IMG/VR virus record: IMGVR_UViG_3300010885_020795
Location: 84,446-148,445 of that record
Source of the DNA: a virus
Reading direction: 5' to 3' (one strand)
Length of the DNA stretch: 64,000 nucleotides
The notes beneath the pieces were generated by a model. It searched no databases and was not told the DNA's origin. It saw only the letters and a program-made list of their open reading frames with translations. Shown here piece after piece: positions 56,734 through 64,000 of the stretch. Every line of letters starts with the position of its first letter. Within the stretch, counting starts at the first letter, position 1. Made by a program: the position numbers and the translations under genes.

Positions 56734-57488
56734 AAATCGTAATAATATTCCCTAGGACGATGATCAACCATAACTAAGTTTTTATATTTATCGATACTTC
56801 TGTCCATTAGGTCAATGTATTTATTAACATTTAAGTTAGTATCAAGTGTCAAAATCCATAGTATTTTTTTATATTTTGGATCGTACTCACTGCCATGATA
56901 AGTTCTAACGTTATTCCAAGCAAATGAATTTGTATCATTTAAATCAGGAAAATGCATGGTTTTCCAGGGTGCTTCATCTTCTCGTATCCACAATGTTTCT
57001 CTGGGATTTTCGTCATAGAGTTTAATACGCATGGCCATTGGACAATCTACTAAACTGTCATCATCCCTGTGGTTTAAAATTTTATCAGTGCTGGACCACA
57101 TACGCCATAGGCCTGGTGTTGTCAAAGGAAAATATTCCATTAGTTGATCTTTTAATTCAGGGAATGTACCAAACACATCAACAACATGATTAGTCCATAC
57201 TTCGTCAACTTCTTGTGCGTTAATCGTTTTAAAATGACTGTTATAAACTCCATCTGGATTGGCTATGTTTGCTCTCTTTTTTGTCGCTACAGCACTATTA
57301 TTAAAATACCAATCAACAAACTTTTCATGATCGTCGGCCTTGATGCAAGGAATATCAAAGGGAACATAAAAATACTTTCCGTATGATTTTTCTAATCCTT
57401 CTGCGACCAATGAACCAATAGTTTTTCTAATAGGATCAGCCGATCTTCCCGCTATTACTCTTTCGCGCTGACCTTCATACATAGGCAT
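56730..57488 (-). CDS. Possible 2-oxoglutarate/Fe(II) oxygenase-like protein
   Basis: A 252-residue protein. ILNHRDDDSL gives an H140-x-D142 pair and NVRTYHGSEYD gives H198, placed as in Fe(II)/2-oxoglutarate oxygenases, with a strand (KILWILTLD) after. There is no clear Arg pair for the co-substrate. It overlaps the upstream end of the nuclease-like gene by four bases. The call is tentative. Confidence 0.45.
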   Translation of the reverse strand: MPMYEGQRERVIAGRSADPIRKTIGSLVAEGLEKSYGKYFYVPFDIPCIKADDHEKFVDWYFNNSAVATKKRANIANPDGVYNSHFKTINAQEVDEVWTNHVVDVFGTFPELKDQLMEYFPLTTPGLWRMWSSTDKILNHRDDDSLVDCPMAMRIKLYDENPRETLWIREDEAPWKTMHFPDLNDTNSFAWNNVRTYHGSEYDPKYKKILWILTLDTNLNVNKYIDLMDRSIDKYKNLVMVDHRPREYYYDL

Positions 57489-57491
57489 AAC

Positions 57492-59957
57492 TTAATCTCT
57501 ATGTAAGTCTGGACGGTTGGCACTCAACCAAGCTTTGGCATTAGCTAAATCATCAAATACTTTGCGTGTGACTCCACTGCTGTCAATGACATGATAGCGA
57601 ACTTCTGTGCTGTCGTCTATGCGCTTACGTGTAACACGTTTAATGCCAGGTTCACCTTCCCTAACTGAACGCATACCTTCATCCACGGCATCGACTGCTT
57701 GCCCTAGAGCACTGACACTTTCTTTTTTAGCTGTTTTAGGAAACTGTGTTCTCAGTACCTGTTTTAAAATTGCCTGTGCTTGGGGATTGTTGGCCGGCAA
57801 CATTTCTCTATCTAAAGCATAATATGCCCATGTAGTATAGCTGTTACTTTCCACAGTATTAACACCTGCACTTATATCCACTGATATTAATCTTGCTATA
57901 GATTTTATTTGTGGAACCAAGGTCACAGTATAAAATTTGTCAACGGCTGTATCCTGTGCTTTTTTCTTTCTATCTTCATTTCTAAATTTAGCAACTAATT
58001 TTGTTTTTGCCAAGTTGCTGTTTGTTTCAATATTGCTTACTGTGTACTGTTTGCCAAACTGTTGTTTTACTATATCTTCAACTGTCTTGCTACGTGATAC
58101 ATTCCATATGTAGAATTTAAGCACAGGCAACCCTTTTGTTCTAATAAAATTGGCCGCTGTGCTAGCTGTTGTATCGGATGTAATTTCTGGTTTGTCACCG
58201 GCCAGTTTGACCAATTTGGTTTTATATTCATTGGCGTATAAATTAGGATCGCTGGCAATGATCATAGCACGAATAAAACGACCAGCAGTATTATATATGC
58301 CCGAAAAATCTGCTAGGTAATTGCCGCCGGCATGTCTGAAACTAATGTATTTGCCATTGTAACTGATACTGGCAGTATGTTGACGACTATAAGAAGCCAC
58401 AATACCCTGTAACATTTTTTCATCAACTGTGTTGGTCTGTCTGGGTTTGTCAAATACAGTGGATTGTTTTTTACCTACCTTAGTTTGTATTGCGTTGTCG
58501 TCACTGGTGGCCACTGCCGTGGATAAGTTTTTAGTCACGCTGTCCGCATATCTATTATTCTCACGACCAAAGTAACGTAGTACATACTGATCGCCTAGGA
58601 ATACTGCCAACTTCAATACATCTAACTTTTGTGGTATACTGACGTTGATGTGCAGGCCTGTTGAATTATTAGTGTATAATTTAAGCTCTTGTGCTATAGT
58701 ATAAAACTTTTTAAGAGCGTCGATGGCAGTGGCCGCAGGCAATGGTGGGCTGACAATCTCAGCACTACTTTCTGTTTCTTCATCATTGGGAGATAAACTT
58801 CCATCTGGTTCCACGTACCAATCAGTTAGGTTTTTATCTTCTTCGTGATAGTCATTGAATATGTTTACTTTTGCGCCCATGGCTGCTTGTACTGCTGTGG
58901 CTATTACCTTGGATGCTTTGCTGTAATTTTCATCTTCATCGTAGCTGTCCCAGTAATCGTCATCTTCTTCATCATAGTCATCCAATCTTAATAATTCCCA
59001 TGCAGACTCGGGGTCAGTGTAAGTGAATAAATTATTAAAGTTTCTTTCTACTTGTGCTGGTGTTAATCCCAGTGCAAATCTAAAAAGTTGTGGCCAGCCA
59101 ATGCGGCTTACCATTCTTAGTTCATTTCCAAGCATTTCTAATCTGCTGCCGCCTCTAGAATTAAAATACATTAAACGGCCTAGTCGATTAGCAAATGTTA
59201 GCTGTGTTTCAATACTTTTATTTGTGGGCATCGGGCCATGTTCTTGTTTATATTTTTTTAGGAATTTTTTTCTGTCTTCTTCGGGAATTTTATAATATAC
59301 TTCAAGCACAGAATCTAGAATACCTGAATTCATATATGCCTTAAATGCTTCCTGCATATTTTTATAACCCTTTGAAGTATCTTTTAATTTAAATACTGCA
59401 TCAAAACTCACCGGCTGTAGATTATCAAAGTCTAGATTATCACTGCTGAACGGGCTGTGTTCATCCAAAGCGTCTGCAATTTTCTTAGGAGTCATTCCAG
59501 TATCTTCAGCGTCCTTTTCACTGCCACCCATGTTAACTGTTTCTGCAGGAATACATACTTCAAATTCAAAACCTACTAGCACACCCTTGTCCTGGCCTGT
59601 GCTGATAGCCTTGGCAAATTCTCCAGGATTCATAGGAGCTTCGTCTAGTTCTTCTTCTTTGGTCAATGACTTTAATTTGTTCTGCTTTAACCAACGCTCG
59701 TAGTCTGCTACACTTCTGAATTCTTTCTTCTTAACATTTTGCTTGTCATGTTGATCGAACCAAGATCTCATTTTACTAGTATCTGTTGGATCTTTGGCAT
59801 TTTCATCGCCGGCAAAAAAGTCGCGCATGGTTGCCAAGCTGGCTTCTTCAACTGCTTGTCTTAGTGCAGATCTATGGTCATTGTTATTTTCTACAACAGG
59901 TACCTGAACAGTATCTTCTTTTATTTCTTGCTTGTTTATAAAATTATTAAATCTCAT
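57492..59957 (-). CDS. Amidoligase-like protein, first paralogue
   Basis: An 821-residue protein. GFEFE at 129-133, VEPDGSL, AEIVSPPLP and NNSTGLHINVS occur in the order seen in amidoligase (glutamine-synthetase-fold) proteins. The ATP/metal Glu residues of GFEFE and the His of GLHINVS are the best catalytic candidates. The N-terminal 100 residues are charged and disordered-looking. Family members form amide bonds, sometimes for peptides or cell-wall parts. The other copy is next upstream. Its role may be in the virion. Confidence 0.68.
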   Translation of the reverse strand: MRFNNFINKQEIKEDTVQVPVVENNNDHRSALRQAVEEASLATMRDFFAGDENAKDPTDTSKMRSWFDQHDKQNVKKKEFRSVADYERWLKQNKLKSLTKEEELDEAPMNPGEFAKAISTGQDKGVLVGFEFEVCIPAETVNMGGSEKDAEDTGMTPKKIADALDEHSPFSSDNLDFDNLQPVSFDAVFKLKDTSKGYKNMQEAFKAYMNSGILDSVLEVYYKIPEEDRKKFLKKYKQEHGPMPTNKSIETQLTFANRLGRLMYFNSRGGSRLEMLGNELRMVSRIGWPQLFRFALGLTPAQVERNFNNLFTYTDPESAWELLRLDDYDEEDDDYWDSYDEDENYSKASKVIATAVQAAMGAKVNIFNDYHEEDKNLTDWYVEPDGSLSPNDEETESSAEIVSPPLPAATAIDALKKFYTIAQELKLYTNNSTGLHINVSIPQKLDVLKLAVFLGDQYVLRYFGRENNRYADSVTKNLSTAVATSDDNAIQTKVGKKQSTVFDKPRQTNTVDEKMLQGIVASYSRQHTASISYNGKYISFRHAGGNYLADFSGIYNTAGRFIRAMIIASDPNLYANEYKTKLVKLAGDKPEITSDTTASTAANFIRTKGLPVLKFYIWNVSRSKTVEDIVKQQFGKQYTVSNIETNSNLAKTKLVAKFRNEDRKKKAQDTAVDKFYTVTLVPQIKSIARLISVDISAGVNTVESNSYTTWAYYALDREMLPANNPQAQAILKQVLRTQFPKTAKKESVSALGQAVDAVDEGMRSVREGEPGIKRVTRKRIDDSTEVRYHVIDSSGVTRKVFDDLANAKAWLSANRPDLHRD

Positions 59958-59967
59958 TGTTATTCCA

Positions 59968-62073
59968 TTATGCCATTACTGGATAAACTTCATAGTTACC
60001 ATCGAAGTTATTTTCTCTTGCCCATAGTGCGGCCAATCTGTTGGCATCAGCCTGACTATTACCCACACCACGGAATCTATATACTTCGCGTCCTAGACCA
60101 TCAACCACTCGCCACTGTCCTGTAAAGTTACCGGCCGGGGATGCATTATTATTGGTACTAATAGTTTGATCATTATTACCAACTGTGCCTGCGGGTTGTG
60201 GATTACTTGCAGGAGCTCCGGTTGGTTCAACTGCCTGGCCGCCAACATGCCTAATACCAAACATAGCAGTGGCCTGTCCGTGTTGCAGGAGATGTGGACC
60301 CATTCTAATATAATCCTGTAAATGTTCTAATGCTGTTGCATCGTCACTGACAAATCCAGTCGGCACACGTTCTACACTATTACCAGTTAATTTATTATAA
60401 ATTTCATAGCGTGGCGTATTATCTGCTTGATCGTAGGGTCTAACTGGTTTTGCAGTAATGTTTGTAGCATTAGCCCAGTCTGGATATTCTGCTCGTCCTT
60501 TTTCGATAGCTTCTTCTTTGCTGGTAGCAACAACTTCAACACTGGCACCATAGCCAGGACGTCCCACACTCCACCAATATTTTGTACCTGTTGGACCTTT
60601 CTTTAGTTTACGCTGTAATTGTGCTTGTTTGACAAAACTACGTAGTGCGGCCTGTGGCATTTCACCAGCACTATACTTGGCAAAGTATTGAATTGTATCT
60701 GTTGAATCGTTGCTGGGAGTTAATAATTTATAAAGTTTTTTAGCATATTCTTCTTTGTATTTTGTTTCATCACAGGCGGCATCCAAGGCCACAACAAAAC
60801 GCAACAAGGTATTGGTAATATTTCCTTCGTCGGCAGCATACTCTCCCAGCCAATCTCCGCCAGGACTGCGGAATTCAATATATCCTGTTTTTGTGTTGAT
60901 ACTAGTATATTTGCTGGTAGCTCCACTGTGAATAACTTTGCCAGCCAAGGTCGCTAGACCCTGTTTCATTTTGTCCAGGATAATTGCTACATCATCAGGG
61001 CGTTGAACAATACGTTCTTTGACAATGTCCACAGCACTCTTACAGTATGTATTGCCCAGCCTGCCAAATTTTTCTAGAATGTATTTGTCACCCAACAACA
61101 ATGCTAGTTTCGTATAGTCTAGCTTTTCCATGCTAAAATCAGGAACACTGACGTTGATGTGTAGGCCAGTGCTGTCATTGGTATAACAACCTTTGTTATT
61201 AGCCCAGTTAACAACTTTGTCCAAGTCCGACAACATTTCATCTAGGGGTAAAGGCGGGCTAACAAATTCCAGGCCGCCGTCACTGCTGTCGTCTGGATCT
61301 AAACTGCTGTCTGGTTCTACTACATAGTGTCCTGCTTCTCTGCGGCCGCCGTGATATCTATCGCTGGCATTTACTGGACGTCCTATCTCTCGACTAAATT
61401 CATCTGCTACATCATCAACACTGATACCAGATTCTTGACTATGATAATGCGGCCAATTAATATCATAGTTACTTTCAACATCGGACATATTTTCTATGCC
61501 TTCGTGTTCCAACCAATCACTTTCTAAGTCAGCATTACTATAAAAATCATCACGGAAATCATCTTCGGCATCTTCGTACCATGGACTAATTTGATCTTCT
61601 ATTACTTTGTCCGTGGCCTTGGCAAAATCTTCTTTTGTTGGTTCGGGATACTCGCCGTCTTCATTGTGTTCAAGTTCTAATATACCGGCAATATCTTCGG
61701 CATTGGCGTTTTCTTTTAACCATCGATAAATGACTTCGCTCATGTCCGAATCCCAACGATCGTGTACCTGTTCATCCAGCCATCCATGATAGTCTTCCTG
61801 CATCTTATCGCGAAGACGTTCTACGTCTCTGCGACCATTATAATCACCATCATAGAAAAAATCGTAGGCATCCTGAATACTGCGAATACCTTCGTCGCTG
61901 TCATAGTCTGGCTCAGGATATTCGTCGTTGTCTCCTTGACTGGCACCAGGAACAATCATTTCAAATTCCATGCCAGCACGAGCATCAATGGTAGCGGCTA
62001 TTGTTTTTAAATTAGATGGACTCATGTTGATCTCATCCAAGCGTTGTTCGTTGATAACGTCTAATAATTTCAT
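59968..62073 (-). CDS. Amidoligase-like protein, second paralogue
   Basis: A 701-residue protein from the ATG at 62073, which overlaps the previous stop (ATGA). It begins MKLLDVINEQRLDEI. MEFE at 35-38, VEPDSSL, LEFVSPPLP and NDSTGLHINVS repeat the motifs of its paralogue. An acidic insert rich in Asp/Tyr/Glu lies between. The C-terminal 200 residues add small repeated-looking domains (YWWSVGRPGYGASVEVVAT; QWRVVDGLGREVYRF), not present in the other copy. Confidence 0.68.
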   Translation of the reverse strand: MKLLDVINEQRLDEINMSPSNLKTIAATIDARAGMEFEMIVPGASQGDNDEYPEPDYDSDEGIRSIQDAYDFFYDGDYNGRRDVERLRDKMQEDYHGWLDEQVHDRWDSDMSEVIYRWLKENANAEDIAGILELEHNEDGEYPEPTKEDFAKATDKVIEDQISPWYEDAEDDFRDDFYSNADLESDWLEHEGIENMSDVESNYDINWPHYHSQESGISVDDVADEFSREIGRPVNASDRYHGGRREAGHYVVEPDSSLDPDDSSDGGLEFVSPPLPLDEMLSDLDKVVNWANNKGCYTNDSTGLHINVSVPDFSMEKLDYTKLALLLGDKYILEKFGRLGNTYCKSAVDIVKERIVQRPDDVAIILDKMKQGLATLAGKVIHSGATSKYTSINTKTGYIEFRSPGGDWLGEYAADEGNITNTLLRFVVALDAACDETKYKEEYAKKLYKLLTPSNDSTDTIQYFAKYSAGEMPQAALRSFVKQAQLQRKLKKGPTGTKYWWSVGRPGYGASVEVVATSKEEAIEKGRAEYPDWANATNITAKPVRPYDQADNTPRYEIYNKLTGNSVERVPTGFVSDDATALEHLQDYIRMGPHLLQHGQATAMFGIRHVGGQAVEPTGAPASNPQPAGTVGNNDQTISTNNNASPAGNFTGQWRVVDGLGREVYRFRGVGNSQADANRLAALWARENNFDGNYEVYPVMA

Positions 62074-64000
62074 TGCGGTTTCTTCCAAGCTTTTGCAGGA
62101 ACATTCAGTGTCTTTTCTAAATGTTTAAGCGAAGCATTAATTAATGTATCTGAACTATCGCGTCCCGGTTGCCAGTACCAACGACCACTCTGTGTTTGTC
62201 TTAGTCCCATGGCTTTTAAATCAATGTGACTAAAACTGCCACCGCCACGACCTACATCAAAGAAGTATAGTGTATCAGCAGGATTGCCAGCACTTTCATT
62301 TTTAGGTTTCTTATGATGCTTTTTCATGTTGATGGCTATAGCGGCCTGCTGTGCGGCATTACCTTCTTCTATGCTTTCATTGGGCACACAGTTATTAACT
62401 CCGACACCGCCTTTGATCTTAGTGCCTTCTTTGTGCTTGCCTTTCCAGCACTTGGGATCTAATCTTTGTCGAACACTTTCGGCCATGCTGACATTATTTT
62501 TTAGGTCTTTTGTAATTAACTGTAGTAATTCTTTGGCAGCACCATCGCCCCACTCTAGGCTTTTGATAATAGCGTGTGCGCCTTCCTTGCCTATTTGTTG
62601 AATAATATGCTGTAGTAATTCTCGAGTAACATGTGGTACACCTTTGGCATCACCTTCTGCCTCCGCCACACCCTCGCCTTCGTCTAAGTCCCACACGGTC
62701 CTCAATCCAGATCCGCCGTGATCGCTGAGTAATTCATCAATCATTTCGCTGACATGACTGTCTAATTTATGTTGTGCCGCTAGTCCGGCACGCTCGCCTT
62801 TGGCTATATAAATGCTGGCAACTTTCTTTGCGTTAGCAAAATCTTCGGGTTCATAGCCCAACTCATCGTTTTCAGCTTCATACTCGGGTATATATTTTAA
62901 TATCATTCGACCAATGGTTGGACCAGCATCTGATTCTGCAGTTTTGCCTTGAGCAATATTAGTAATTTGATTTATATCGTCAATTTGATTTGTATTACCA
63001 TTTGCGCCCATGCCTTGCCATACATTGATTTGGTATGCTGGTAGGCCAGTGGCCTGAAGACCGCGATTCATATCGGAAAAATATTTGTTGATGGCTGACA
63101 CGGTTTTAACTATCATAGCAGCCAGTTGCTTTTGATTGTGAGTAGTAAATTCTTTATTGGTATCGAAATACACCTCTGTATAGCCTTGCCCTTGGCCAGG
63201 CTCAACCAAATCCCATCCGTATTTTTGACCAATGACTGTTAATTGTTGTTCAATTCGATCAGGAGTAAATTTTAGGTCTTTTATCAACTGACCTGGATCA
63301 TCGGTGGTAGCAGGCAAGGCTCGGCCATTTACTGTAGCGCCACGAATCCGTTTAGATGGTTGCTCACTGGCATAACTGACTGCAACATATCCACTAACAG
63401 GATCAGGAGTGTTCTTTTGAATAGCACCCATCATTTTTTGGAATTTTGGATCATCGGTTGCGGCTTCCGCCACACCTTGCTGACCAATTTGTACTAACCA
63501 TTCTAATTCATCGTCAGCATCTTTGACATCAAAGAATTTAACATTAGGAATCTTCTTGGCAGCAAACCATTTGTTGGCTACTTTAACCATAAGGGCACGA
63601 TGTTGTGGATCACGAACATCCGGCTCGTAGCCCCCTGTTAAGTTTGCCCATAACGCACTTGGATTACCATTGCGGTCATAACCTAATAGTTCACGCCATT
63701 GTTGTTGTAATTGTTGTGGTACATACTGATCTAACTCTGTGTCACTCATCCACTCTTGACCAATGTCAACACCTTCCGCCACATTTTTTTTACCATACCG
63801 TTGTAGTAAATCTTTACCTGTACTTAATTCAAATGCATCTTTTACATAAGGTCCTAAACGTTCAATAGCACGTTGTTCTATCTTAGGTAAATTTATTTTA
63901 GCATCTTGTATGTTATCATATTCCCCGTATAACACTACTGCACCATCCCAAGCCCATACATAATATTTGCTTGGATCAACATTATACTTACCGCCATTAA
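62070..64000 (-). CDS. Large modular protein with GVAE motifs, 5' end missing
   Basis: The frame is open to the window edge on the - strand, so the gene starts outside; at least 642 residues remain. VAEG, QGVAEA and EGVAEA occur between segments, as if separating domains. The C-terminal part (TLYFFDVGRGGGSFSHIDLKAMG ... GRWYWQPG) is a small folded unit. NPSKYYVWAWDG-like sequence opens the visible part. No family is recognised. Its motifs fit a multi-part virion protein cleaved during maturation. Confidence 0.6.
   Translation of the reverse strand, partial: NGGKYNVDPSKYYVWAWDGAVVLYGEYDNIQDAKINLPKIEQRAIERLGPYVKDAFELSTGKDLLQRYGKKNVAEGVDIGQEWMSDTELDQYVPQQLQQQWRELLGYDRNGNPSALWANLTGGYEPDVRDPQHRALMVKVANKWFAAKKIPNVKFFDVKDADDELEWLVQIGQQGVAEAATDDPKFQKMMGAIQKNTPDPVSGYVAVSYASEQPSKRIRGATVNGRALPATTDDPGQLIKDLKFTPDRIEQQLTVIGQKYGWDLVEPGQGQGYTEVYFDTNKEFTTHNQKQLAAMIVKTVSAINKYFSDMNRGLQATGLPAYQINVWQGMGANGNTNQIDDINQITNIAQGKTAESDAGPTIGRMILKYIPEYEAENDELGYEPEDFANAKKVASIYIAKGERAGLAAQHKLDSHVSEMIDELLSDHGGSGLRTVWDLDEGEGVAEAEGDAKGVPHVTRELLQHIIQQIGKEGAHAIIKSLEWGDGAAKELLQLITKDLKNNVSMAESVRQRLDPKCWKGKHKEGTKIKGGVGVNNCVPNESIEEGNAAQQAAIAINMKKHHKKPKNESAGNPADTLYFFDVGRGGGSFSHIDLKAMGLRQTQSGRWYWQPGRDSSDTLINASLKHLEKTLNVPAKAWKKPQ

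Larger units (their letters stand above)
52982..63783. repeat. Dispersed GVAE-coding 16-bp repeat
   Basis: cttccgccacaccttg occurs exactly at 52982-52997 and 63464-63479. Partial copies lie at 62661-62672 and 63773-63783. On the - strand it encodes QGVAE. The copies sit at domain borders in two different large genes. Confidence 0.7.

Noticed and set aside
56784-56824. Late-promoter-like octamers inside the 56.7-kb gene
   Set aside because: They are within coding sequence and not before any start codon on that strand.
1-64000. tRNA genes, CRISPR arrays, integrase or insertion sequences
   Set aside because: I saw no cloverleaf-compatible segment in the gaps (all under about 120 bases), no regular spacer repeats and no recombinase or transposase motif. 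A tRNA scan would settle the first.

Overview
This window looks like part of the genome of a large T4-like tailed phage (myovirus type) from a marine or aquatic setting. The evidence is a complete T4-family B-type DNA polymerase, a gp45-like sliding clamp, a T4 Rnh-like 5' nuclease, ThyX, TATAAATA late-promoter boxes, and many small packed genes with ATGA and TAATG overlaps. Several hypothetical proteins also resemble, as I remember them, conserved proteins of cyanophages and pelagiphages. I saw no tRNA, rRNA, CRISPR array, integrase, insertion sequence or photosystem gene. The host cannot be read from the sequence. Both end genes run off the window.

Region 1 (1-11.7 kb, + strand) is a sugar and glycan module. 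It holds three SGNH hydrolase-like proteins, a glycosyltransferase-like protein, a cupin, a nucleotidyltransferase fused to a sugar-kinase-like domain, an NTF2/SnoaL-like protein, a shikimate-dehydrogenase-like protein, a GatZ/KbaZ-type aldolase-fold protein and a NodU/CmcH-type carbamoyltransferase. Three tandem paralogues with a GT-A-like DxD motif and a methyltransferase-like protein follow.

Region 2 (11.7-26.4 kb, + strand) is the most unusual part. Nine radical-SAM proteins carry CxxxCxxC, five of them with an N-terminal auxiliary cysteine set of the twitch/SPASM kind. They are packed in one operon with a QueC-like PP-loop ATPase, an SGNH hydrolase, a 2-oxoglutarate oxygenase and a Rossmann protein. 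One radical-SAM protein is fused to a degenerate SGNH domain, and the next two genes are the same pair unfused. This looks like a dedicated phage biosynthesis or modification system whose product I cannot name. Surface glycan or protein decoration is my inference.

Region 3 (26.3-52.6 kb, - strand) is the replication and nucleotide side. It contains ThyX, a MoxR ATPase with its DUF2201/VWA partner, many small early-type genes behind sigma70-like promoters with 17-base spacers, Rnh, the 7-deazaguanine set (FolE, QueE, QueD-like, DpdA/TGT-like), a second sugar cluster, the sliding clamp, DNA polymerase, a DsbA-like protein and Dps. FolE, QueD and QueE supply the preQ0 pathway and DpdA would put the base into DNA; the missing QueC step may be the PP-loop protein of region 2.

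Region 4 (52.6-64 kb, - strand) encodes large proteins of unknown role. They include two amidoligase-like paralogues, a possible PD-(D/E)xK nuclease and a protein with three AT-hooks in an 18-residue tandem repeat. Their N-termini resemble the T4 capsid-targeting peptide, and GVAEG/GVAEA motifs recur inside them. I infer a set of internal virion proteins that may be processed by a prohead protease and injected with the DNA.
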